Shown piece after piece: positions 22,248 to 33,214 of a stretch of 64,000 bases of DNA. The notes under the pieces are model-generated. The model was not told the DNA's origin. It saw nothing but the letters and a program-made list of their open reading frames with translations, and made no database searches. The position numbers and the translations under genes were made by a program. The first letter of the stretch is position 1. Every line of letters starts with the position of its first letter. Origin of the DNA: Porites lobata (taxonomy: Eukaryota > Cnidaria > Anthozoa > Scleractinia > Poritidae); contig CALNXK010000312.1 in the NCBI GenBank assembly GCA_942486035.1, positions 1-64,000 of the forward strand, read 5' to 3'.

Positions 22248-23069
22248 ATGCCAAACTACTTAAGTCAGTCCAATAAGTTATCCTTTTTTGCATGGCACAT
22301 CAATGGACTTTCTTCAAAATCATTAGGTAACAAATTACGGGATCCTGACTGTTTACGAATGATTAACAATTTTGATTTCATAATTCTCTCCGAGACATGG
22401 AAATCAGTAAGTATTGACCTTGAAGGCTTCAACATTGTGAGTACAAGTACTTTAAAAAACAGAAAATGTGGTCGGAGCTCAGGTGGCCTAGCTTTGATTT
22501 TTAAATCAAACTTTAATGATTGGATTTCAGTGGAAAAAGAATCTCCGAATTTTCTATGGTTTAAGATTGCCAAAGAATATACAAAAATCGAAAAAGATAT
22601 CTATGTATGTGGCACATATATCCCACCTCAAAATTCCATTTACTTTTATCCTGAACTATTTGAAGAACTTGAAAACGATATTGAGAAATTCTCGGCTTTT
22701 GGATCAATTCTTCTCGTGGGTGATTTCAATTCTAGAACAGGCAAATACTCAGACAATGTCTGTCAAGAGGGTAACACCATTATAACAAACGATCAATCTG
22801 AATTCTCCTTATGCGCCCTTCAGCGACACAGCTTTGATAAAGAATTAAATAACCACGGTAAACGGCTTTTAGAAATATGTAGGAGTGCAGATCTAACGAT
22901 TATGAATGGTAGATCCCGTGGCGATTCGCTGGGAAGGCCAACATTTCATGGTAAATTAGGAGTTAGTGTTGTTGACTATGCAATATGCGACCAAGACTTA
23001 TTCCACTCTATCGCGAATTTTGTTGTCAAAGAGCCGTCGAGTTTATCAGATCACAGTCCAATGGCTTAA
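22248..23069 (+). pseudogene. LINE ORF2, APE endonuclease domain
   Basis: The motifs follow the exonuclease-endonuclease-phosphatase order: WHINGLSSK near residue 17, IILSETW near 45, LLVGDFNSRTG near 157 and LSDHSPMA at the end. This domain nicks target DNA so that the 3' end primes reverse transcription. The frame breaks just after SDHSPMA near 23065, and the next coding part lies in another frame. Confidence 0.85.
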
Positions 23070-24575
23070 CATTACTAAGGTAAATACCCACTTAGCTACA
23101 GAAAATACCAATGATACATTAATTCGTTTACCCAAACAGTTTATATGGGAAAATGATTCATCACAAAAATTTAAAACAGCACTGCAAACAAGAGACATAC
23201 AGAGAATGATACATGATTTTCTTGTTGACAGTAGGCCAGACAAACACATTAACTCTTCTCTCGATGCAGTAGAAAGGATTCTTTTTACAACCGCAAACAT
23301 TGTTTGAAAATTAAGAACGTTAAAAGGCGATCTACTAGATTATCTTCTGTTTCGTCTAACAAAAAATGGTTTGATAAAGAATGTCGTCTTAAGAGACACG
23401 AATTGAGGAAACTTGCTAATCTAAAACGCAGAGATCCTCTCAATATGACGCTTAGGGAAAACTATCACACTGTCTTAAAACAGTACAAAAACGTTCTGAA
23501 ACAGAAGAGAAAAGAATACTATCATACTAAGATTTCGGAACTGGAAGACATGATAGATAACTCAAACAGCCGAAATTTTTGGAACTACTTGAAATCTATG
23601 GATGATTCTATGAAGGAAACTAGTACCCCGCCAATCTCAAAAGAAAGTTGGTTGTCTCACTTCCAGTCACTACACTCAAACGAGTCTCTTAATTCACACC
23701 AAGAAGCCATTATCGATGAGTTAACAAGATTAGAAGACGCAACAACACAATCGCATGCCTTGGACTACCTAATAACTGAACTCGAAATACGCACAGCGGC
23801 TAACAAACTCAAAAACAACAAATCTTCGTATTCAGATAGAATAAAAAATGAAATGATCAAATCCAGCTTAAATGAACTAATGCCTATTTAGTTATTTAAC
23901 GCTGTTCTGACGTCAGGCACTATTCCTCAAACATGGTGCGGTGGCCTTATAACACCAATTTTTAAAAGTGGGGCTAAAATTGATCCCTCAAATTATCGAG
24001 GAATTTGTATTTGTAGTTGTCTTGGGAAACTATTTTGCTCAATTCTCAATCAAACACTTCTCAAGCACATTCAGTCGCGTGACATACTTCATAAATCTCA
24101 AATAGGTTTCTTAGCAAATAATCGAACCGCTGACTATGTTCTTACACTACGAACATTAATTGACAAATACGTTAACTGTCACAAAACGAAAGTATACGCA
24201 TGTTTTGTGGACTTTAGAAAAGCATTTGATTCGGTGTGGCACGATGGACTCTTATACAAGCTGTTACAAATAAATGTCCGAGGAAACTTCTATAAAGTCA
24301 TAAAAAGTTTATACTCAAACTCTACCTGTTCTATTAGGATTGGAAACAACCAAACACAACCTTTTCAATACACTAGAGGTGTGCGTCTAGGCTGCATTTT
24401 AAGCCCTCTTCTCTTCAACCTATACGTTAATGATCTAGCTTTTTCATTCAACAATGTTTTATCTGATCCGTTTGTGCTACCAAATGGCACCAAACTAATT
24501 CTCTTTTTTATGCTGACGACCTTATTATTATTATTATCACGATCGAAACTAGGATTATAAAATTGCCTAAACAAA
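23070..24575 (+). pseudogene. LINE ORF2, linker and reverse transcriptase domain, frameshifted
   Basis: From 23304 the frame covers a basic linker (LKRHELRKLANLKRRD). After an in-frame TAG (23889) come RT blocks PIFKSGAKIDPSNYRGI, ACFVDFRKAFDSVWHDGLL and TRGVRLGCILSPLLFNLYVN. The catalytic FYADD box is present at 24506-24520, but one base out of frame: a T run just before it has slipped. The RT would copy the LINE RNA at the nick. At least one stop and two frame breaks make it inactive unless they are assembly errors. Confidence 0.85.
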
Positions 24576-25599
24576 TTGTCTTCATATTGCAACTCCTGGA
24601 TGCTTAAAATCAACCCCAAGAAAACCAAAATAATGGTTTTCCAAAAAGGCACAAAAAAATGTGATTATGTTTTTCACATAGGCAATGAAATGATAGACAT
24701 TGTAAAAGACTATACTTACTTAGGGACTCGCATCTCGTCTCCCGGAAATTTTACACTCTCACTTGAACATCTTCGACAAAAAGCCCTTCATGCTCTGTTC
24801 AGTCTAAGACGCCACACTGATTTTAGTAAACTGAAACCCTCCCTTGCAAATAAAATTTTTGACACAATGATCTCATCGAGTTTAACTTACAATAGTGAAG
24901 TTTGGGCTGCCTTTGTGAAATCAGATTTTAAGTCATGGGATAACTCCGGAATCGAAAAAACTCATTTACACTTCTGTAAACGATATTTAGAAGTCCACAA
25001 CAAGTCATCCAATGTTGCATGCAGATCTGAACTTGGCAGATTCCCTCTGATCATTGATATAAATAACAAGATACTTAATTACTTAAACTATCTCCAAGAA
25101 AAAGATGAAAATTCTATAGTTAAACAATCTTTAAAAATATCTGTTGACCTTTATCATAGTGGTCAAAATAGTTTTTTACTCCAGTCTTAAGAAGATGACT
25201 GACTACTATGATTTCCCAGGCTTTAATTGTAATTTACTGAATAAATTTAAAATTAAGCAACATCTAGATCTTATGCAAAAGAAATATATCACTTACTGGA
25301 AACATACCCTTCAACATTCACAAAAACTTAACTTTTATTATAAAATCAAAACGAATTATAGCCCCTCTGTCTACCTAGATTTAACAAGAAAGAACCCTTC
25401 TAGGAAAACATTAGTCAAACTGAGAATAAGCAGTCACAAACTTAGGATTGAGACAGGTAGATACGACAATCTACCACGTGACGAAAGGTTATGCAATCTC
25501 TGCAATTGTAACAGAATTGAAGATGAAACTCACTTTTTATTAGATTGTCCAAGTTTTTCTTCGATAAGAGATATGTTCTTCTCTAAACTAGAACCTTAA
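24576..25599 (+). pseudogene. LINE ORF2, RT thumb and C-terminal domain
   Basis: The frame resumes with SSYCNSWMLKINPKKTKIMV and DYTYLGTRISSPGNFTL, typical of the region after the YADD box. It ends in a second frame with CNLCNCNRIEDETHFLLDCP, a C-x2-C-x8-H-x4-C zinc motif common at LINE C termini. The frame changes near 25170. A stop follows at 25597. Confidence 0.8.
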
Positions 25600-25911
25600 A
25601 TACCGTTTCTGCGACTACAATCACATGAGCCCTTATTATCACATCTGATGAATTCTACTGACTATTTTATTAACATCCAATTAATTTCATTTATATCAAC
25701 TTGCTTTGAATTGAGAGACAAACTTATCTCCGGAATAATTAATCCTACTGATGGTTAGAAATAAACAATGATTAATAAGTTTCAAATTATTTTAAATATT
25801 TAATTTACAAGGAATCAATGAGTAATTTCAAGTAGCTTTTGCAATACTGTAATACTTTGTTATGGTCATGCAAATAAAGCTTATTGTTGTTGTTGTTGTA
25901 TATTATTTATC

Positions 25912-26887
25912 ACTGTTCAAATCCATCATAAGTTCAATGACTATATAGTGGTTCAATAACCATAGCAACAGGTGAAAAAGCCGCATAGTCGCCTTTTATT
26001 ATAGGTAATTATTATTATCCTTATTATTAGTCATGCCAATTTCATTTTTATATTATATTAAGACATTGCTCCCCCAACACAGCCACGCTGCTAGTTTGAC
26101 CTTTTTGCTCCAGTGCTAGTAATCTGCCAACAACGTTTCAGTAGAAATATGCTTCTGCTTTTCTATGCTTATGGTTAGTCTTGTTTCTTTAAGTCCTGTT
26201 ATACAAATGTCTTCATACAACCATGGTTTATAGCCTTGTCATTGTTATAATATGTTTAAAAATAGGCAAGTGGGTGCACCTCAGACTTTTTAGGTTAACA
26301 ATGTATTGTGTGATTTAATTTGATAGAGTGCTCCGACTCCATTTTCTTTCTTTTAGCAATTATTTTTTATCTTATATTTAAGGATAGTTGGAAAGGGATA
26401 TTTTTAAATATTATTGATTGATTTAAATGTAGGTGCTTCCTTATTTAGAAATCCATAGATGATGATGTGAAAAATTATACAGTGCATGATGCAGGGAGTG
26501 CTGCTTAGAGAAAGAATGCTACTTTGACCTAGTCAAGAGTAGTAGATTGCAACATGAAGAAAGCCAGTTAAAGAACTGGAGGCTGATGAAGATGGCGAGG
26601 ATGATATGGAGCGACAAGAGACTATACACAATAGGAAAAATCTCTGAAGAATTAATTATTTCTTTTTTCATAGACTGTATATAAACATTTTTTAAAAAAC
26701 AGGTTGTAACTGCTTTGTACTCTTTTCTGTTTAATAAAGATGTTATTTTTTATTACATTTTCTTAAAACTTTTCCTTTTCATTGAAAGTTTATGTATACA
26801 AATTATTAACAAATTTTATCTGTGTTTTACTTTTATTTGCCTGGATGGTTTTCATGCTACTCATTAGCTTCAGCCAAATTATGGTTG
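25912..26887. other. Block U2 non-coding stretch with empty site of the U3 LINE
   Basis: No gene seen. Around 26003-26035 (taattattattatcctt) is the undisturbed counterpart of the 44270-45735 LINE insertion. Confidence 0.5.
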
Positions 26888-26946
26888 ACCAAGCGGTCTA
26901 GCTGCCCAGCCACAATAAGTTATTGCTGAGTAGCGACCCGCTTGGC
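26888..26946. other. Conserved stem-loop of block U2
   Basis: Counterpart of 9987-10045, with several base changes in the inner stem (gctgcccagc versus gctgagtagc) and an intact outer ccaagcgg/ccgcttgg stem. Confidence 0.5.
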
Positions 26947-27517
26947 TTCGATGACTGCATCTTTAATTTGTTAGGCCTTCTCTTTGAAGTGTTTCAGTAA
27001 ACAAGAGAAAAAAAACTTAATTTGTTTCCACTTTTCAACACACAATTACATTTATATGGCCATTCACAAAAATAGTTTCGGATAACGACCTCTTCAGTTG
27101 ATCGTCACAGTATTCAAAATAACATAAACTACTTAGCAACGCATGAAAAATAACCTCAAGTAGTAATGAGGCTATTGGGTTACAACAGTCCTTCGGATGG
27201 AGAAGTAGTTCCATTCACTTTTTGAGTTCATTAGATTATCTTCCCTGATTTTACTAATCAGAACAGACTTTGTGATTTGTCTTAACATCACGTCGAGTCC
27301 TGCTCTTCTCTTTGTATCTTACATCTTCTTTCTTCTATTTCCATTGCAGCCGGAGCACCTTTAATTTCTGTTTCATCCTCTGGGGACAACTGTAAAATGC
27401 AGCACCCCAACCATTTTATATATCTACTACTATTAATTTATCTTGGTCTCTAAGATAATGAGATATATTGAACTCATCAGTGCCTTAAGTTAACAGTTTG
27501 TTGAAAGCCTTGTCTCA

Positions 27518-27660
27518 TCAGGAGCTCAGAAGGCAATCAAGGAAATAGGCCAAGGGAGGGGAGGTCAAAAGCAGAAAATATATAGCCACAGGGAGGATTG
27601 GCGGGCTTCGGAGACAGAGGCCGCCTATTTCCACACGTTTCGACGCCATTATTCTGGGAA
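27518..27660 (-). pseudogene. Truncated copy of the block U minus-strand ORF
   Basis: Matches the last third of 10619-10894 (MASKRVEIGGLCLRSPP onward). Upstream homology ends at about 27660, where U2 stops. Confidence 0.4.
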
Positions 27661-29152
27661 CAGGCCTAAGATATGTTACATCGAACTGTATGGGACGCAC
27701 CGTCTGCCAGTTTGAAAAAGGAGTTAGTTTTAGACTAGGAACAGGAGAATTACTTTCTCACTGCCATTTTTAACTGAAAGCTTCTGATCGCCTTGCGCTC
27801 CCAAAACTGGCCACAGCCCGGCTCTGTTGAATCTCGCGACCAAAATCAGACTTCGTGTCCATTGAAAATTAACTCAGGGTTGGGACCTAAGCCGGTTCAA
27901 AACTAGAAGAGTATTTTAGTTAGGATTGAAAAGGTCTGACTTTCCGCGAAAAATACATACGCACAGGGGGACACGAACATGTTGCGATCTAGCACCTCTC
28001 CTATATAGCTTAATCATTCTTTACATTTGTGTGTCAACATTCTACTCATTCTCTAGATTTGGCCCAGCTTTCTCACGTAAAAATATTAAAATGTTAAATT
28101 ACAAGGATATATTTTTCTCACGAGGTTAATAACATAGGAACTTAATGTGCTATTCAGCTCTAGAACATTTGTTATGTCTGGCAGCTCAAAGTTCACGGGA
28201 ATCGTCGGGGCCAAGCAAATGATCGTACCATTGAACAAGGCACTGTCCTTAAAGGGTTTAGAAATAAATCACGCTTTACAAAGCGAAGAGAACTTTATCG
28301 AAGGTTACCGATCTACGAAAAAGCGAATCGAATTCATGGAGTCATATAGTGGTTTACATGTAAGGCATTACTGAGCACACGCTAGCGTCATATCATAATA
28401 AAGTCGCAGCGATATAAATTTCTTTACAGGAGAACGGGCGTTTTCGCCGAGAAACTGATCAAACATTTCAATTCTTACCCCAGAGTAGTCGGGGTTTTTT
28501 TTAACTTCCTTTCGCTAAAAATGACAAATCCAGCATCTTTCCTTGATATCCACCACGCATTCTGATCTATTCTCACAACGCCCAAATATAAACAATTTCC
28601 GAGAAAAAGAAACGACGAGGAGGTGAAATGCCAGATCCTCCTCAAGGCAACGTATCCCAGTCAAAACAAAGCAGACGTTGTGGGGAACCGAGTGATTTTA
28701 TGTACTTTAAAAGCACGTAAACACAATTATTCTGGCGCGAAATCAAGAATATCTTGCAATGTATGCAGAAATTTAATACATTGAAAAGTCTCGCCATGAC
28801 ACAGAATATTTGCACTTTCAAGGAGCGTGAAACATTAAATGGGACAAAGTGCCCACAAAGCTTATAACTCTGCATGGTACTGTACTTCCAGTAAAACCCC
28901 TCTGTGTCCTATCATATCCCTGTTTTTTTTTTTAAAGAGTTTATCAGTGGTTCACCTTAATTTTTCCGGGAATCAGATGTTATAGTATCTCTTATTTGCT
29001 AGGAAGGTTTAAGGGTTCTAATCTCTAGTAATAAACTAGGAAGTAACTCGTCCTTCATTCGATAAAATAAGAAAACGGTCACTTCATTTGAAGAAAACAG
29101 TTTTCTTGGGACGGGAGCTTTATTGCTGCCATCTGAAAATAGCTACAATCCT
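27661..29152. other. Stretch between U2 and DIRS C that matches no other part of the window
   Basis: It replaces the end of U2 and the 5' half of DIRS C. Apart from the small possible gene at 28174-28504 I see no feature. Confidence 0.45.
28174..28504 (+). CDS. Possible small two-exon gene, unknown
   Basis: ATG at 28174 opens MSGSSKFTGIVGAKQMIVP, a 62-codon frame reaching a canonical donor (cat/gtaagg at 28360). A pyrimidine-rich acceptor (tttctttacag) ends at 28429, and the frame continues in phase 0 for 24 codons to TAA at 28502. The 70 bp intron is short but possible. The residue mix (EENFIEGYRSTKKRIEFM) looks protein-like. No family was recognised. It lies in the only stretch not matching the DIRS/U array, so it could be host sequence. 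It may equally be chance. Confidence 0.25.
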
Positions 29153-29404
29153 GGACAAAAGTCCTTAGGACAGTACTGCAATATTCATATTTTTCTGTCA
29201 TTTCTCAGTTCCCTCTAAACAGTGCATCCTTTTCGAAAATTTCTTGCAGTTCTCCCTCCCCACACCCTATACAAAGTTGGAACTCGGAAAAAATTCTGGA
29301 TACACTCGTCCAACATTAATTGTTTTGTGGGGTGAGGGGAGGGGTTGGACCTGTGTGCATTGGAAAACGCCCCAGGAACGCGAAAGTGTCCCAAGACTTC
29401 TGTC
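29153..29404. repeat. GGACAAAAGTC MITE-like repeat (C, first)
   Basis: Complete copy with ggacaaaagtc and gacttctgtcc ends, matching 2709-2956. Confidence 0.55.
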
Positions 29405-30780
29405 CATAATTGTCTGAAAAGGAGGTGGGAAGAAAAAAGGTAATTTTGAGTGTTTTTCAAGCCTGTAAAATTGTTTTTTCGGGATTCTGATGGAAGATCG
29501 TGAACGTGTTTTAAGAATTCGCTCGAAACGAATGATATACACCAGAAATTGTAGACTGATCTCATAGCGCGTGCTTTGTTCCAAAGGATAACATATCTTT
29601 AAACAAGACTCACGTCCGAAAACGGTTAAGGGAAGCAAAGAGTTACTAACATTAAGGTGTACACAGTAAGAATTTCGGCAAGCCAAAGAGCTAGAGTCGT
29701 GGATATACGGCAAATCAAGAGAGGTCATTTACCTGGTAAATAACTTGCTCGGAGATGTCACCATTACAGTCGCCAGTACTCAATGTAAGTACGAATGTCA
29801 AAAATCCAGAAGGCCGTACGTTGGTAGAGAAAATAGCAACGGTTTCCAAAAGATAGAACGACCGTGAAAAAATATTAAGCGATGTGAATAGCCATCCCTG
29901 TCATTTGTACAACACATGCAAAAATACGACAGGGCTATAAATGCAATTGTGATGCAAAAAAAAAGCGGTTGTTTCATAATACGCCTGGTTCGTGGCAAAA
30001 CAGTTTTTTGCTGACTACTAGACAATTGTACCGGATCATTTTTTGTTTGAACAAGTTGCTAATATTTGCATGCGTTTATTTGCTAACAAAAATTACGTTG
30101 CGTATTATTTGTCACGAACTCATTAAACAACCAAGTGAGTTTACTTTGAACTGATTTGCATAGCTCGACGGTACGCACCAACAGTACTCACTCTAAAACC
30201 TGAATAATGTGTGCTTTTTCTATAGAATCTTAACATCTTAGGGATGGTGAGAGAAAATTTATCTGTAGATGCATTCTTTGACGCTTTTATTTACAGCGAA
30301 AACGCAATTTTTAGCTCTTTAGTCACAGTACTCACTTTGAAATGGAGAGAAAGAAGAATAAAGTAACTTTTCCTTACTGAATCAAGTGAGTACTGTTGTA
30401 TTCACTTTACGGGATGGCCTTTTTGACGCATATTATTTCAAATGCGATTACTTTTTGCTTAAAATATACCTTAGCCGTGTTTCCTTAATGAATTTGTAGC
30501 GAATATTGATAATACACTGTGCTTTTGCGACCGAGTACTGTGCGCGATGCTCGAAACATCGTACCTGACCAACTTCCGCTGTACTGGGCTCCGGTTTAGG
30601 GGAATGGGCCCCATATGGCTAATCAGGGAATTGCCTTGTAAAAACTTGCAATGTTCAGGAAATAGTTTCAAAGGTTATTATTATTGCATGTGATCATCTA
30701 CTTGTCTCCAAAATGCCTAAAACGCGTAGAAAAAGTGAAGAAAACAGACTTTTTCAAAAAACAAGGATTCAGACAATCCT
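29405..30780. other. Interval between repeat copies in DIRS C; no gene seen
   Basis: Counterpart of 1362-2708. Confidence 0.45.
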
Positions 30781-31031
30781 GGACAAAAGTCCATGGGATA
30801 GTACTGCAATATTCATATTTTTCTGTTATTTCTCGGTTCCCTCTTTAAACAGTGCAGCGTTTTCGAAATTTTCTTGCAGTTCTCCCTCCCCCCACCCTAT
30901 ACAAAGTTGAAACTCGGAAAAAAATTCTGGATGCACGCGTCCAACATTGTTTGTGGGGTGAGGGAAGGGGTTGGACCTGTGTGAATTGGAAAACGCCCCA
31001 GAAATGCAAAAGTGTCCCAAGACTTTTGTCC
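30781..31031. repeat. GGACAAAAGTC MITE-like repeat (C, second)
   Basis: Complete copy ending gacttttgtcc. Confidence 0.55.
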
Positions 31032-31334
31032 ATGATTGTAGGCCTTACTATGGGATCTGTGCGCTTTTCGTTGTATCTCCTCCTGGTAAGCTCTATATAT
31101 AGATCGAACGCACATGGAAGCCTGCCACCAGATGTCCCGCCTGCTCTTATTTAAACGACAGTGACACAAACTTTTTTAAAGCCTGCTGTAAACCTAAGTC
31201 GCGTGAGCCAACGCAAGGGGCCCATTCAAATGCAGACATGCCTCTGATCAACTTTTAAGTGCTTTACAAAATTCCAAGAATCGTTCACAAACAAACCTTA
31301 TGAACGGCAAAAGGATTCATCAGAAGTTCAGCTA

Positions 31335-32379
31335 TCGAGTTTCTTACGCTCTCTTGTACCCGCAAAGAAATTTTCTGCTGCGATGGCGGAAGACATCGTA
31401 AAGTTTTTGACTAGCATGGATGCCGCGGGAAAACAAAAACTGCATGTACGCTCATGCTCTAGTAAGACCTGAAGTTGCCCTAAGCGTCTGGCGGCCGGAA
31501 CTGTCGATTCATATATAGGGAAGCTTAGAGCCATTTTCAATAGGTTAGGCCGTACAGGGTTTTCTGACCCGTTAGCACATTCTTGTGTTAAAGAATATCT
31601 TATGTTTGTAAGAGAGGAGCAAGCTCAGCGACCTTTGTAACCTCGTCAGTCTGTCCCTTTGTTCTATAAAAAATTCACCCGTTTAATTGCCTATCTTCGC
31701 GGGCTTAATGCCGAAGGCTCTGTGCTTTCTCCTCTCAATAGATACCTCCTGGTCAGAGATATAACATTCTTTGTTACAGACTTTTACACCGGTGATAGAG
31801 CATCCGATTTAGGCCGTTTAAAGGCAGATGAGCTTTTTTGTCTCAAGGATAGGGAGGGGTTCCTTCTTAACATAACGTTTAATAAAACGAGGTGTGCAGG
31901 TCAGTTACACCCCTTTTGCTCTGTTACGTATACCAAATGTATCTGTCTGCCTGGTTTTTTGGTTGAACTATTATATTCCCGCATGTGGGGCGTTAGGTGT
32001 CCCTCTTCTGGGTGAGAAACTCTTTAGATCCTCAGAACATAAAAAGTTAGTGTCACATCGTCCGTTTGGAAGGTCCGCCGTATCTGCACGACTCTAAAAG
32101 TATCTTAAGGCCGCCGGCATTAGTAACGGAGAGACCCCTCACAGCTTTCGTGTAGGGATTTCATACACCCTTAAGGGTTTGGGTTGTACTCTGGAGCGGA
32201 TTGCCCAGTACGTTAGTTGGCGGAACACACAAATTGCCTTGTATTACACGCGCCGCTCCATTGCTTCTACTTCTTTGCATTTGATAGAACGGGTTACACT
32301 CAATCTGACTACTGCGGGCTCTCTGCCCGCGCTGCAACTCTCCGACCAAGAGAATTTGCAGAAAATTTCGTATAGTTGA
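31335..32379 (+). pseudogene. DIRS tyrosine recombinase pseudogene (copy C, most complete)
   Basis: The N-terminal helical domain is readable (AAGTVDSYIGKLRAIFNRLG), with a TGA replacing a Cys codon near 31470 and a TAA after AQRPL at 31638. The catalytic part reads TGDRASDLGRL (Arg codon 31797), then after a frame change near 31985 HSFRVGISYTLKGLG (His 32140, Arg 32149), VSWRNTQIALYYTR (Trp, then Tyr at 32242-32247) and a C terminus ending at TGA 32379. All catalytic residues survive. This copy defines the family and the uninterrupted site of the TIR element in A and B. Inactive because of stops and one frameshift. Confidence 0.8.
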
Positions 32380-32604
32380 ATTGTATCTTTCATGACTTAG
32401 GAACATTCATTCTAGTACACTACGGTGGACATTTATGTCATTTCTATTGGATATTAACTTGTTGTTAGTTAATAACTGAATCTTTATTGAGTTATGGAGT
32501 ATTGGGTGTTGAGTGTTGGGTATTGAAATTATAAGGTCGATGTGCTTTTTGGGGAAGGACGGAGACCTAGGCTATAGCAGACTGCCTCAGGGAATGGCAA
32601 GGAG

Positions 32605-32786
32605 CAGATCTCTCTCCTATAACTTAGTTTCAAGATGTGTTAAGTGTTAAGTTTTCAGTTTTACATTTTCCCTTAACTTAATATTTCTCGGTCTCTTCCT
32701 GCCTGCTAAATGCTCAACATAGTACTACATCCTCACTGTTTACTACTTAACACATTGTAAAAATAAGTTATGGGAGAGAGCTCCGC
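32605..32786. repeat. Internal inverted repeat of DIRS C, ICR-like
   Basis: Counterpart of 5331-5517; the left arm carries gtttcaagatgtgttaa. Confidence 0.5.
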
Positions 32787-32869
32787 GGATTGTTGCGGAA
32801 AGAGGTAGGCCGAAAGAATAGATCGCGAGATGTGAGGAGTTGTCAACCAACACCAGGGGAGGAGGGTGG

Positions 32870-33042
32870 AGCGAACCTTGTTAAGTCGTCTCAAACGGTC
32901 GGAGCTGTGACACAGTGAAATCAAAGCCACGTGGTATATTATATTTCTAAGGGCAGCCTGCAGTGCACTGATGCGTCCCTAAGCACGGCAGAGTATTTTT
33001 CTAGTCGTTTCACGATGCGTCAATTAATTATTCAATGAGAAT
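32870..33042. repeat. Right ITR of DIRS C
   Basis: Ends attattcaatgagaat, the exact inverse of the start of the DIRS D left ITR (attctcattgaataat at 48462), showing that the outer bases belong to the ITR. Confidence 0.8.
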
Positions 33043-33214
33043 AGTCTAGGGATGACAATTATGTGTTACGAGAGAGCGATAAAAAAAGCTATGTAAATTC
33101 AGTAAAGGGGAACATGCAGGCTTTCTTTTTTGTTAATGCTTAGAAAGTTCATGCCGCATTTAACAAGAGAAGATTTCCTTAGCTTTAATTTAGGGTCCAA
33201 ACTAGATGATTATA

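Larger units (their letters stand above)
22025..25911 (+). mobile_element. LINE (APE-type non-LTR retrotransposon) in U2, near full length
   Basis: The element carries an APE-like endonuclease, an RT and a C-terminal Cys/His motif. It ends with aataaa at 25872 and a ttgttgttgttg tail to about 25900. U1 (ctatgttacagttagtaat at 9085) and U3 (44035) have the empty site. No clear target duplication could be read. The clade is not determined from motifs alone. No ORF1 was recognised in the 220 bp before the endonuclease. Confidence 0.85.
19408..27660. repeat. Block U, copy 2, carrying a LINE
   Basis: Positions 19408-20919 are near-identical to U1. After that it diverges to the level seen with U3. 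It lost most of the minus-strand LINE fragment (junction at about 21400) and gained a 3.9 kb LINE at 22025-25911. It ends abruptly near 27660, before the decayed ORF and left ITR present in U1 and U3. Confidence 0.65.
29153..33042 (+). mobile_element. DIRS-like retroelement copy C, 5'-truncated
   Basis: It starts with a complete GGACAAAAGTC repeat (29153-29404), then the 1.35 kb interval, a second repeat (30781-31031), linker, recombinase, internal inverted repeat and right ITR ending at 33042. The left ITR, gag-like region and RT stub are absent. It lacks the nested TIR element, so it preserves that empty site. Confidence 0.7.

Noticed and set aside
5770..33042. Right ITR ends of A, B and C are spaced 13,637 and 13,635 bp apart
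   Set aside because: A to B is a true duplication, but the B to C interval has a 3.9 kb LINE and large losses, so the near-equal spacing is most likely coincidence.
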